This document shows positions 32,974-45,078 of a stretch of 64,000 bases of DNA, piece after piece (the first letter of the stretch is position 1; each line of letters starts with the position of its first letter). The stretch covers positions 448,518-512,517 of the forward strand of contig PJRA01000114.1 in assembly GCA_016987375.1 (NCBI GenBank), given 5' to 3'. The DNA comes from Brachionus koreanus (taxonomy: Eukaryota > Rotifera > Eurotatoria > Ploima > Brachionidae). Made by a program: the position numbers and the translations under genes. A model generated the notes under the pieces. The model had not been told where the DNA came from and did no database searches. It saw only the letters and a list, made by a program, of their open reading frames with translations.

Positions 32974-34330
32974 TTTTTTTTTTGAAAAACCAAGATTTTA
33001 ACTCGATTAATTTTAGTAAATATTTTTGGTTTGTTAATCTATATTTTAAATTCAAAATTTAATATTTTCTTTTATTAATTTTATAAAAATAAAAATCGTT
33101 ATTCATGGAATGTAACTGTTTTGAGGGATTAAAACAATTAACAGATAGCATCTTTTAATTAAAGCTGAAAATTTTATTATATTTAAAAAGAGTTTAATTG
33201 ATAAAATCAATTAATCTAATTACATTTTATAAATTTTATTTTTTTCATTAGAGAATTTAATGATAAAGGATTCAATTCAAATTTCAAGGCCCATGCCTCA
33301 AGAGACTGATTAGCACTTCTTTTATTAAATTTATCATTAAAAAGAAAATATCATTTAAAATTTAAAATTATTTTTATTAATAAAATATTTAATAACCAAA
33401 AATTGGTAAGCCATAGTCGACTATTTTGGTTAACCAAAATTTGACCTAAATTCAATTATTTTAACAAATTTTTTTAATTTTTTAATTTTTGAAATCAAAA
33501 TTCAAAATAGAATTTTATGACTTTAATTTTTAGAAAATTGAAAATTTCTCTTTTATGGGTTTAAGGTTTAATTTTGAGCTAATTCTAATGATTATTTAAC
33601 TATAATTTATTAATGTTTTTTTGGAGATCAAATTAAGAACAAAAAATAGGCTTACCTAATTTGAGTTTAGGATTATATCAAATTATAAAAAATTGAATAA
33701 AATTATTGATTTAATTGTTATTTGAAAAAATTTAACAACAATTTTAGTTAAATAATTCAAATTTTTAAAACAAAATCTAAATAAATTAAATTAATGCTTT
33801 TAAAAATTGAATTCTTAAACGTTGAAAGATTCAACATTGATTTCTTGATCACAAAGGAATTTTTTATTTTTATTTTATTAAATATATAATCTAGGGGAGT
33901 CCCCAGGTTTGTTCGAATGGCTTGCGCCTTCGTTTAAACCTAATTGTTACGTAGAAATTGACTACAAATTATATGTAGAAGAAAGAAAAATGTTAAAATT
34001 TAATTTATGTACAATTTGTCACAAAGGAATTTATTAATCCTGAATAAATATATACAAAGATCTTTTCTTCACTTCTTGATTTAATTAGGTTGTTGTTGTT
34101 CTTTTTGCATTTTTTTCTTAAACCAAGTCAATTATGCATTACTAAATACTAAATTACTAAATAATTGAAGTAAAGACTATTATAATTTAAAATATTAGAG
34201 CCATTCTTGATCCAAAAATGTTTAAAAAAATTGAATTTTTATTTAATCTTTTGTTATGTTTGATTTTTAAATTTTGAAAAATAAATTTTTTAATTATTTA
34301 AAAAAAAAAGTTTTTAGTCAAATCGAAAAA
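32974..34330. other. AT-rich spacer before ANKRD16
   Basis: No gene. A small GC-rich island at 33893-33940 contains GGGGAGTCCCC and GTTCGAATGG, unlike the AT-rich surroundings. The rest is presumed upstream region of ANKRD16. Confidence 0.45.
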
Positions 34331-35608
34331 ATGTTAAAAATAATTAATGAATTGATCAAAAGTCCTTCGTTAACTAAAGATCGATTTCAAACATTGACAA
34401 ACGAATTTGATCTAATCGATTTGGCTAATTTTAAAATCTCTAAAAATGGAGATTGCTTAATTCTAAAAGCAGCTCGTCAAGGAAACTTAAATCTTCTTAA
34501 TTTCATCCGACAAACAAATACAAATGTGAATTTTAACGTTGTCAACCATGATGGAAAAAATGCTCTTCATGAATCTTGTCAAAACGGTCATTACAATTGT
34601 GTATGTTTTTTAGTTAATGAGTGTAAAATTGACGTAAATTCATTACGAAAAGGAGACTGGTATAAAAAATTTAAAATAAATAAAATTTTCAAATTTTCTC
34701 ACAACCTTAATTTTTCGGACTCCCTTAATGCTCGCTTGTACCAAAGATAATTTGAAAATAATCAAATTTTTAATTGAAAAAAATGCAGTAATTGATCAAG
34801 TTAATAAAGATGGATGGAATGCTTTCATGATTGCTGTTAGGTATTTGTATTTAAGAATTAAATAAATATTTGTTTACTCAAAGCTATTGATAATAGAGAA
34901 GGAAATTTTGATATAGTTGAGTACTTTTTATCTGTCGATAAAAAACTAGTTCTATCCCGAAGTAGAAACGGAAGAACTCCTTGTCATACGGCATGCTTAC
35001 ATGGTAATTTTTCTATTTTGCAATTAATGCTGGAAAAAAATGAACAGAGAGTGAGTCAATTATTAGCAGCTAAAGATTCTTGTGGCACTACACCATTGTT
35101 GGAAGCAGTGATAGGTGACCATATTAATATAGTTGAATATTTGTTAACATTTGAAAGCATCGATTTTTTTCAAAGAGACAATCTTGGTAATTCATGTCTT
35201 CATTTATCAGCACAATCGGGTTCTTTAAAGACTTTTAGCTACTTTATGGACTTTTTATTTAAAAATGAAAAAAATGATCACGATTCTGAATTAATATCAT
35301 ATTTCTCAAATCATAAAAATAAATATTCAATGACACCATTGCACAGTGCTGTAAAAGTAAAAATTTTATTTTAAAATTTACAACTTTATATTATTTTATA
35401 AAAGAACAAAAAATCCAAAATTGTTCGCCTAATTATTGAAAAATTTTGTGGAAAGCAAAAAGTCGAAGATATGATTGATTTAAGAATAAAAGAAAATATT
35501 AACTCGATAATTAATCAAAAGGATAGTCAAGGAAGATCTGCTTATGAAATTGCTTCGATGTCCAAATCTGAAGAAATTCTCAGTGTCTTTGATAAATTTG
35601 TAATTTGA
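34331..35608 (+). CDS. ANKRD16: Ankyrin repeat domain-containing protein 16
   Basis: Exons 34331-34659, 34718-34840, 34897-35356 and 35405-35608 join in phase to 371 residues (human ANKRD16 has 361). Ankyrin repeats fill most of the protein. GDW-TPLMLACTKDNL, NKDGWNAFMIAVREGNFDI and KDSCGTTPLLEAV line up closely with ANKRD16, beyond generic ankyrin similarity. In vertebrates ANKRD16 binds alanyl-tRNA synthetase and captures misactivated serine, preventing Ser-for-Ala mistranslation. The first ATG in frame is at 34331. Oddity: the first intron starts with GT but ends CG before GACTCCC, with no AG in it, although the protein reads perfectly across. This may be a sequence error or a mutated splice site. 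Confidence 0.9.
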
Positions 35609-36108
35609 ATTTTAATAAAATAAAAAAAAAAACAATTTCTTTTATTAGTTAAAATCAACGAAATCTTATTAGGATTTTTAATATTTGAATTCATAGATTT
35701 TGATACTTACTATCTTTAGTCTTGAAAATTCAATTTATTTACGAACCAAAACCAAAAAAACTATTCAAGGTACATAGAAAAAATTAAAACTAGATTAAGT
35801 CAAATATTGATATTCAAATTAGAAATTAATTACAGTCAAGAACTCGGTACAACATCATAAATCATATTAATCATGCATCATAAATTTTTTTGTAGCTTAG
35901 GCTCTTAGCTTTCGAATTATATACTTTTTAAAGTACATTTTTTAAGTAATGTTTGAATTTTAATCAAAAGACTAGTTTCTTTTTATTGAAAAAATGATTA
36001 ACAATAATATTTATTTAAATTTCAAAAAAATAGTTTAAAGTAATAAAATAAATATAACAATTAATTTTAAATCAAATAAAATATTTTCTACAATTTGTAA
36101 AAAAAATT
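35609..36108. other. AT-rich spacer after ANKRD16
   Basis: ANKRD16 3' end and AT-rich sequence. No other feature was seen. Confidence 0.45.
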
Positions 36109-36180
36109 TGCGTCAGCCGGGAGTCGAACCCGGATCCGCTGCTTGGAAGGCAACAATGATAACCGTTACACCACTGACGC
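36109..36180 (-). tRNA. tRNA-Gly (UCC)
   Basis: Identical 72-nt Gly gene, 58 bp from the left edge of the assembly gap. Confidence 0.97.
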
Positions 36181-36238
36181 TCCCATAATCAAATTCCTTA
36201 ATTTTCTAAGGCATAGTTTATTTATTACTATTTAATAA

Positions 36239-37128
36239 NNNNNNNNNNNNNNNNNNNNNNNNNNNNNNNNNNNNNNNNNNNNNNNNNNNNNNNNNNNNNN
36301 NNNNNNNNNNNNNNNNNNNNNNNNNNNNNNNNNNNNNNNNNNNNNNNNNNNNNNNNNNNNNNNNNNNNNNNNNNNNNNNNNNNNNNNNNNNNNNNNNNNN
36401 NNNNNNNNNNNNNNNNNNNNNNNNNNNNNNNNNNNNNNNNNNNNNNNNNNNNNNNNNNNNNNNNNNNNNNNNNNNNNNNNNNNNNNNNNNNNNNNNNNNN
36501 NNNNNNNNNNNNNNNNNNNNNNNNNNNNNNNNNNNNNNNNNNNNNNNNNNNNNNNNNNNNNNNNNNNNNNNNNNNNNNNNNNNNNNNNNNNNNNNNNNNN
36601 NNNNNNNNNNNNNNNNNNNNNNNNNNNNNNNNNNNNNNNNNNNNNNNNNNNNNNNNNNNNNNNNNNNNNNNNNNNNNNNNNNNNNNNNNNNNNNNNNNNN
36701 NNNNNNNNNNNNNNNNNNNNNNNNNNNNNNNNNNNNNNNNNNNNNNNNNNNNNNNNNNNNNNNNNNNNNNNNNNNNNNNNNNNNNNNNNNNNNNNNNNNN
36801 NNNNNNNNNNNNNNNNNNNNNNNNNNNNNNNNNNNNNNNNNNNNNNNNNNNNNNNNNNNNNNNNNNNNNNNNNNNNNNNNNNNNNNNNNNNNNNNNNNNN
36901 NNNNNNNNNNNNNNNNNNNNNNNNNNNNNNNNNNNNNNNNNNNNNNNNNNNNNNNNNNNNNNNNNNNNNNNNNNNNNNNNNNNNNNNNNNNNNNNNNNNN
37001 NNNNNNNNNNNNNNNNNNNNNNNNNNNNNNNNNNNNNNNNNNNNNNNNNNNNNNNNNNNNNNNNNNNNNNNNNNNNNNNNNNNNNNNNNNNNNNNNNNNN
37101 NNNNNNNNNNNNNNNNNNNNNNNNNNNN
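36239..37128. other. Assembly gap (890 N)
   Basis: It separates oppositely oriented Gly tRNA genes. Repeated tRNA blocks may have caused the break, so more tRNA copies could be hidden here. Confidence 0.99.
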
Positions 37129-37200
37129 TTAAATATTAATAATGAAAAAATGCTTAATCTAAAAAAATTTTGATTAAAAAAAAGAAATTAAAATAAAAGA

Positions 37201-37272
37201 GCGTCAGTGGTGTAACGGTTATCATTGTTGCCTTCCAAGCAGCGGATCCGGGTTCGACTCCCGGCTGACGCA
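37201..37272 (+). tRNA. tRNA-Gly (UCC)
   Basis: Identical 72-nt Gly gene followed by AAATTTTTTTT, 72 bp right of the assembly gap. Confidence 0.97.
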
Positions 37273-37762
37273 AATTTTTTTTAAATTTAAATTCTTCTCT
37301 TTAAAAATTTAATTTTGTTTTTATTTTTTTAAAAAAATAATTTATTAAAATTTTTTTCAGAAAAAACATTGACGCCATATAATTTTCTTGTACATTGTAT
37401 TTATTTGAAAATTAATGTTAATTTTTATATTTTTCTCTATAATTAAAAATTTTCTGATTTAGTATCAGATCGAAAATTATTTAGTTTTGTTTGGGTTTAA
37501 TTTAAATTCACGCTATTTTCCGAAGATATTAAGTAAGATTAGTAATATCAAATAGCAAGTTAAGCTCATTAATACTATTTGTAATCAGCATAGAGTATGT
37601 GATTGATTATCTGTATACCAACTTTATATCCCAGACCTAATTCATTTATAAAGCTTCCTAATGTAAGCAAAATTATTTACAATATTGTGCTATGTTTAAA
37701 ATGTTTTGCTAAGTATTAGTATATTTATATAAAATCGAATACTGTAAGAATTTAAGCAAGAA
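37273..37762. other. AT-rich spacer between tRNA genes
   Basis: No gene or repeat recognised. Confidence 0.45.
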
Positions 37763-37834
37763 TCCGTGATAGTATAGTGGTGAGTATCCCCGCCTGTCAC
37801 GCGGGAGACCGGGGTTCAATTCCCCGTCACGGAG
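37763..37834 (+). tRNA. tRNA-Asp (GUC)
   Basis: Identical 72-nt Asp gene, the last tRNA of the cluster, with T-run terminator. Confidence 0.97.
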
Positions 37835-38512
37835 TTTTTTTTTTAAGTAAAAATATCAATTAGCTATATTTGAAATTAGTAACATTTTAATTAATTTTTT
37901 TCTCCTTTTTTTAATTACGAAAATTGGTGTCTGATGAATAAATAAATTAGTGTTGAGTACCGTCGGTGGCGGACACTTGGCCGCCAAAACTTAATGTTGG
38001 CCAAGTTGATTAATGTCAATGAGATTTAGAATTCTATTTTTTTTAAATTTTGTTGTCTTTTCTTAAACTCAATTCTTTTATCTAGCAAATTTTTAATTTT
38101 GAATTTTTTTAAATTTTTTGTATACGGCCAACGAAGGTCCAATTTTTCTAACTTAAAGACCATTTGCTGGCTACCAAAATGACAAATTTTTTAAGATAAA
38201 AGAGACAAAAACGGAAAAACACTTTTTTGCCGCAACCATTAGTATCATTTATTTAACTCTTCTAATTTATTAGTTCTAATTGTTCAAAAAAAAGGTACTG
38301 CATTTAAAGAACAAGCTCTAAGTATAAAGCACCGTGGAAATTCCATCAAGCACACAACATCACCTTTATTAAATCAAAGCGTCTCCTTTTCACGACTGAC
38401 TGAGCTGGTTGAGATAGGCCAAATTTAATCCAGGATTTAATCCAACATATAAGTTTTAAAATCAAAAAGATGCTAAAATCAAAAAAATACAACTTTTTAA
38501 AAAACCATTTGA
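37835..38512. other. Non-coding spacer with a GC-rich hairpin patch
   Basis: 37966-38012 holds CGTCGGTGGCGG and two overlapping hairpins (GGCGG/CCGCC and ACTTGGCC/GGCCAAGT). A related 12-mer occurs at 48697. No gene was seen. Confidence 0.4.
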
Positions 38513-38915
38513 GTGTTGCCAAGGCAACATGAAGTTTAGTACGATTGTACTATTGTACTATTGTACAATTGGGTTAGAAATTAATTTCCAGGCTGAATTT
38601 TTTACAGCGGAACTACTAGTACGATTGGTTATTTTGCTAAAATAGAAGTTTGTACACAATGTACAATATTTTTTGTACAAAATTTTTGATAACCCTTGAA
38701 TCGTACAAATTTTTAATATTCAAAGTAATTATAATAAAAAAATAAAAAATATATTTTTTTTTTAAATTTTAAGAGGGTCTAAAATTTTTTTCTTAAGCTG
38801 TACTCAGGGTGGGTATATAAAAAAAGTATGTGTTGAATCGTTAGCTTTTTTCATCACGAATAGTACTGGAATCGTACAGTACAATCGTACTATACTTCAT
38901 GTTGCCTGTTGCCAA
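38513..38915. mobile_element. MITE-like element with inverted repeats
   Basis: The left end has GGCAACATGAAGTTTAGTAC then GATTGTACT. The right end has the complement of GGCAACATGAAGTATAGTAC and the following GATTGTACT. That is about 29 bp of inverted repeat with one mismatch. The inside is AT-rich with several GTAC-containing motifs and no open frame. No target duplication could be fixed. Confidence 0.7.
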
Positions 38916-39411
38916 AATTCAAAATAAAATAACATTCAGTTATTATCACTAAATTAATTTTTTTAAGACATTTTATCATCTCTTGCTTATATAGCTAATC
39001 TTTATTAATATAAAATCTTACATAATTTTTTGAAAAATATTTAGCACATTATTCTTATTCTTTGAAATCATCAGATAATATATTTAAAAATAAAAGTTGA
39101 CAAAAGAAAATAATTTTTTCTGATTGATTCCAAACTGAAAATAGCTCGATAAATCTTTCGAATAAAAATTTTCGATTATTTGGTCATTTCATTTTATTTC
39201 GTCTTTGTAAGATTTATTGATTAAGAAAAAAATTTACAATTTATTTTTAACATAATAAAATATAATTTTCTTTAATTTTAGTTAAAAATAAAAGAACAGA
39301 TAAAAAAACAAATCACCCAAATGCAAATTTTTTTTTTCTATTATTCAAATTAAAAAAAATAACAATTCTCCAAAATTTTTTTCTTTTGAAAAGAAATTCA
39401 AGATCTAAAGT
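38916..39411. other. AT-rich spacer downstream of MAPK15
   Basis: Presumed 3' untranslated region of MAPK15 next to 39411. Nothing else was recognised. Confidence 0.45.
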
Positions 39412-42400
39412 TTACCACCATTTTTTGATTGCATTTAAGCCATTGTTAGAAATAGTACCATGGGTGGCTGAGCCATTATAGTTGCCAAGCAAATTTTTTG
39501 CAGCTAAATTAGCAGTCATGTTGGTCTGATTGTTAAACTGTTTTCTGCCGAACACAGGCTTGGCATTAGCCCTAAGATCAGTGGCCGATATTGGTCTGTA
39601 CAAAATTCCACTACCAATTCCACTCTGCTGGTAATTGCCTTTGTCAACATTTCTAACTATAACTGGATTTTTCGGTGTTGCATACTTTTGTTCCGGATGG
39701 TAAAAATGATTAATATGGTTCCCAGTAGACGATGTGGGTCTCGATTGAATCACCATTGGCTGACTAGGAACTGGTGCTGAGTTGCTCGTACGGCTATTGC
39801 TAACCGCCACGTTTTTGTTGCTTTGGTATCCAGAGCTCTTTTGTTGTGAAAGCTTAAAATGTTTCTTTTTTAAAAAATTTAAGTCTTCTCTTACATAATT
39901 AGCATTTAAGCTTTCAACACTTTTCTGCCTGCCTATTGCGCCGCCGAGAGCTCTTTGTTGAACATAATTTTTAGCATAGCTTGTTTGATTTGTTTGAGGT
40001 TGTAAGTGAGTGGTACGACCAAATGCAACTCCAGCTAAAAGAGTATAAAATTAAAAAAAAAACTTTTTTGTCAAAAAATCTAATCGATTACTTGCATATG
40101 TTAAATTGGTTGTATTATTATTCGAAACAAAATTGTCTTTGGCTGCATTGGCATTATTTTGGTAATCATTTGCATGTTTCTTGCGATTGTAATTGTTCAA
40201 TGCAGATGTTGAGCTGCTAGCCATGTTGTTATAATTGGCTGGTGATGGTGGTGTCGGCGTAGACGAATTGTCATCTGAATGGTAGTTAATATCATTAGAC
40301 GACTTGGAGTCGTACTGATTGTACGACGAAGCATAGTTATTTTTTTGGGTTTGATTTGCATAGTGATCAATTAGCTCACTGTCTATTTTTTCATCATAAT
40401 TCGATTTATGTGCCGTTCTTGGATATGCATGCTGTGGTTTTTGGGATTTTGTTTTGTGGCTTTGTTGTGTCTGTTGAGCTGATAAACGAGTGGGTGGTTT
40501 GCTTTTTATAAACTGATACAATTTATTCCTGTACTCGTCAATTGTTAAACGAATGTTATCGTTTAGCTGCGGAACCACATCACATCCTTTATTAATTTCT
40601 TCTTTTGGATTATGAAAGCTGAAAAATTTCAAATAAAAAAAAGCTCAATTTTTGTTTTTAAATTACTTTATGACATAAGGATGAGTTAGAGCCTCGTCAG
40701 CAGTGATTCTTTTGTTTGGATTAAACTGAAGAAGACGTCTGAGAAGATCCAGACTTTCCTTTGAGACGTTTGGGACTAGGTCTTCGAGGCTTTTTTTTTG
40801 GCCCGAAGAAGCCCGTTCGATTACACTAGGTCCATAATGGGATTGAATGCTGTCAATGTCTTGCTTGCTTGGCGTCGGTATGTACTTTAGAATGCGTTCA
40901 AGTTGATTGAATGTAGAAGTACCGGGAAAAATAGGCGTGCCTAGCAACATCTCACCTAGGATACATCCAATGCTCCACATGTCTACTCCTTTGGTGTATT
41001 TTGGCGAAGCGAGCAGAATTTCGGGCGCTCTATACCACCGCGTAGCCACATACTCGGTCAGCGCCGGATTAGTGTACTCGTGTTCGTGAGCCTCGTGTGT
41101 CAAAGACCGCGCCAGACCGAAATCACACAGCTTCATGTGACATTCTTGATTGAGCAGAATGTTAGACGGCTTTTGATCTCTGTGTATTACATTCGCAGAA
41201 TGCAAGTACTTGGTAGCCTTTAGTAGCTGATACATTATGTACTGTTTGTGTATATCTTTGAGAATTGTTTTACGCTTGATTACATTGTGTAAATCGGTCT
41301 CCATGTGCTCAAAAACTAGATAAATATCGCGGTCATTGTCTGCTTTAATAACATCGTGGAGTTTGATTATATTCGGGTGTTCACTAAACTCTTGAAGAAA
41401 CACTATTTCTCTATACGTTCTCTTAAATTTTTTAGTTTTTTAATTGAAATCAAAAAGTAAAAAAATATTTTTTTAAAGGACTTTTTTTTATTTACTTGAT
41501 AAAATTAACAATGAGACAAAATTTAAAAAAAAATTAAAAAAAAAAATTATTTTGGAAAAAATCTCAAATAAAAATAAATAAATAAACCTTTTAATTATTT
41601 TTAAAATTAAACAAAATTGCTTATTTAATGTTCGAATGTAGAGTTATTTTAATTTCGCTAAAATATCCAATATTTCTGGTAAAGAAGCCTTTTTACAATA
41701 ATTTATAAATTAATTTTTTTTAATTTTAAGACAATTCAAATGAAATATATATATTTAATTGGTCTCCCCAGATCCAGATCTTATTTTTTCATCAAATACC
41801 TTAAATTATCTGATAAATCTAAATTTAATGAATGTCTACTTAACTAAACAAATATGATAACACCTAAGCAACCATCAAAAAAAAATGTCTTGAACTTAAG
41901 ATCAAGTAAAATCTGAACGTTAAAGATCTGTTGACTCAAAAACAACTTTAAAATTAAAATATTTTCTTATTAATGCTTCAATTGAGTTATTGAATTATAA
42001 AAATTTGTAACAATTTATCTATTTATTTAGTTATTTTGTAATAAATATTTGTATTTTTAACATAATTTAGTTCTAAAAATAAAATTTAATAAAAAAATGA
42101 TGCCACCCAATTTGATTAATATTTTTAGGGATCGTTATTTCTTTTAGTTCAAATAGTTTTAATGAAAAACTCAGTTAAGACAAAAAAAAAACTTAAAAAA
42201 TGGACAAATATTAAAACTAGGTTGATCAAAATTAAATTTAGATTTATTTATTTTAAAGCATTTTTTTAATGGCATAAGACAACTTTAAGAAAACTTGTAA
42301 TACTAGTGAAAAACTAAGGCATCTATGGCAGTAAAATCCATCAAAAATCAATTCAAGAAATCAATCCATTCAGAAAGCAAAAAAAAAATTAAAAAAAATT

Positions 42401-42692
42401 GCTAACATATTTAAATTTTAATGTTTACAAAAAAATATTTTCTTTTACTAATAAATTTAAAATTAATTTATCTTGTTGCTAAATTTATTTTTTTAAAATT
42501 TTTAAAGAGAGAAGAAAATTTAGATACCTGAGCATCGGTCTCGTTTCGAAAAGCGTCAAAAATTTTTTTCAGAGCTACAACTTCATTTGACTTGCGGTCT
42601 ACAGCCTTCCATACAATACCGTAAGCACCTTTGCCCAGACGCTTTTTGATCTCGTACTTTCGCACAATGTGACTTTCAACTTCATCAGGCAT
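39412..42692 (-). CDS. MAPK15: Mitogen-activated protein kinase 15 (ERK7/8)
   Basis: Exons 42692-42528, 41421-40667, 40618-40092 and 40034-39412 join in phase to 689 residues. The N-terminal kinase domain is complete: GKGAYG loop (residues 20-25), lysine K42 in [13 protein letters not shown] (135-142), DFG (155-157) and activation-loop TEY (177-179). Gln after HRD and the stretch [14 protein letters not shown] are typical of ERK7/8 rather than ERK1/2. The long tail is Asn/Ser-rich with a few short matches to the human tail, such as GRKQF and a late 'NLLGNY.....HGT'. MAPK15 works at centrosomes/basal bodies and in ciliogenesis, secretion control and autophagy. Intron 1 is about 1.1 kb. In exon 4 a 42-nt piece (GTAAGA...TTTTAAG) could be spliced without breaking frame. 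Confidence 0.95.
41422..42527 (-). other. Intron 1 of MAPK15
   Basis: 1106 nt, AT-rich, from donor CAG|GTATCT to acceptor TTTAAG. No other feature was seen. Confidence 0.7.
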
Positions 42693-45078
42693 CTTTAAAT
42701 CTAAATACGGACCAACTTTTAAGGATTACTAGTGCCGAATGGGCCAAGTCTAGAAAACTAAATAACTAAGCAAAATAGTTTTAGATGAAAATAACTAAAA
42801 AAAGTATATAAAATAATAAATTTGTATGATGAATTCTAATTGTGTGGTATAGAAAATCTTTAAAAATGCATATTTAGTTCGAAAAAGCTTTTTAATGGTT
42901 GTCATAGAGACTAGGAAATATAATAATTTTTTTTTTTAATTTTGATGTATTTATAGTCTCTCGACGATACAAACATTTGTAACATGGACTAAATTCTAAA
43001 TTAGCTTGACCAAAGCAACGATAGCGACCATTTTTGATTATTTAGTTTAGAAAATTGTTTCGTCAGACTCAAATTTTAAAACGAAACCTTAATCTATTCG
43101 AATATTTGATTAACACTCGAGTGGAATAATTATAATCAAAAGCGTTCTAAATTTAGACTCGATATAAAGCAATTCTTTGGGCTATTTAAATTATTTTTAT
43201 TTTTGCTTTCCTTTTTTTTATGAATGAAGCGTTTACCTAGATCATGAGTGTCAAATTTAAAATTAATTAAAGTGTTATACGTCAAATGTAAATTTTACAT
43301 AACACATTATGATTTATAAAGTTTATTTTAATTATTTCACTTTTTTATTCTAAATAATAATAAAAAAATATACTATCGACAAAAAAATCTTCAAGTGCTT
43401 CAAAATGTATTTATGATTAAATACAAAATTAATTTCTAGGGAAATTTGAAATTTTTTACAAAACATATTTAGCAGATTTTTTGAAATATTTGAATTTATT
43501 GTTTAATTGGAATATTTTTCTTTAAATGTTTATTCAAGTTGTCAGGCTAATTTTTTATGTTAGTGTAAACAATATTTAATTTAAATATTGTGTATAAAAT
43601 GTCGTAAGCAGTACTCTTCCAATTTCTTCGGTACTGTTGACAGTTATTAATGTTAATCAGTTACATAGTGAAATCTTTTGTAAAAACTCTCTCATGACGA
43701 ATCACTTCATCCAACGTTTCAACATTCTTACTTTTTAATTAGAATTTTACTTTTGGGTTTAAGACTTCAAGAAAAAAACAGACTAATTCGGACTTATCAA
43801 GTTTATCTATTTAGTTGACTTATGTCCTCAAATTTGATGTTAGTTGTAAATTTTATAATTCTGATCTTAACACCCTTTTGAACATCAGCTGGTCTAAGAG
43901 TTGCTAATAATTGAATCTTAAATTTTTCACATGAAGCTAATTCGTCTCTTTTTTGTTAGTATTTTCAAAGCGTTTTTTTGTTAGTTTTTCCTCTAAGCTA
44001 CTTATAAGCGTATTTCTATTTACTACTAAGTTTCTAGTTCTACCAAGTATGTGATTCTATTTATAATACATCTATGAACTGGTGGTCCTTTCAGGTTTAA
44101 ATTGAATTGAATTACCTGCCTTTTAGATCGAATTGATTGCCAATTGTTATTCTAAAATAAAGAAAAAAATAAAAAATAATGTTTCAAAGATACAAAGAAA
44201 AAAAATTAATATTTAACCAAATTTAAAAAAAAAACAATTTTTAAAAATTTATTAAAATGGTTTAAGGCGTTCATTGAAAAAAAAATAGCAACAATTTTGG
44301 TATATAAAATCCCGATTTTAAAGATATGCCACTGTATATAGTGATATTAAATATCGAACAATTATTTTAAAAATTAGATAATAACATGTCACTAATTTCA
44401 AAAATAGCCGAAAATTGACTTTTTCACAAAAATATTTGTCTCGACATGAGTTAAATGCCACTGAGCTTATTTATAAGTCTTTAATTTTTGGTCTTTTTTC
44501 GAAATTAATGCCATGTCATTATACCATTTTTAAAACCAGTGTTCGATTTTTAACGGCATGTCACTATAGTTGTGTATTCGAAGTGTGTGACATGCCACTA
44601 AAATCGAGATTATACACTAGTCCTAGTTCTTGTACACTTAGTTTTTCTAAGTAATCCTTTGAGATTGGTGTCATAAAGAAAATCATTTATCAATAATTAA
44701 TTAATATAATTTTAACCGACTAAATCTAAGAACAATATTTTTTGTTGAAAAAGAATGAAATCTTTTTTTTATGCCTTTAGGCTGGTGTTGAGTACACGCG
44801 CTTATAATTTGTAAATTACTAAAACATGAGAATAACATAATAATTCAAATTCAAAATGTGAGTTAAGAGTTAAATTTATTTGTTTACATTTTTAATCGTC
44901 TAACTTCTTAGATACTTGACAAGTATTCTAATTCTTATTTATCTTTGCACATCAGTAAATAAGCTGATGACTGAGTGATAAAATTTTATGGTAACAAATT
45001 TAATTATTAATTTGAAAAAAATATTCTTTTTTAATTTTAGCTTTTATTCAAACGAGAAAAATTAGGAAAATAAAGTGG
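42693..45078. other. Intergenic region upstream of MAPK15
   Basis: About 2.4 kb, AT-rich. 44320-44610 repeats ATGCCACT, CATGTCACTA and CATGTCATTA at irregular intervals. A minus-strand stretch near 43610-43740 reads briefly open (KNVETLDEVIRHERVF) but has no family match. No gene is called. Confidence 0.4.

Noticed and set aside
37471..37760. Possible origin or promoter element before tRNA-Asp
   Set aside because: Only AT-rich sequence; tRNA promoters are internal and no distinct element was found.
18894..37834. CRISPR-like array of near-identical repeats
   Set aside because: The repeats are complete tRNA genes in both orientations with irregular spacing, in a eukaryotic genome.
44415..44654. 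79-codon plus-strand frame
   Set aside because: It runs through the CATGYCACT repeat field and its residues follow the repeat, so it is probably chance.
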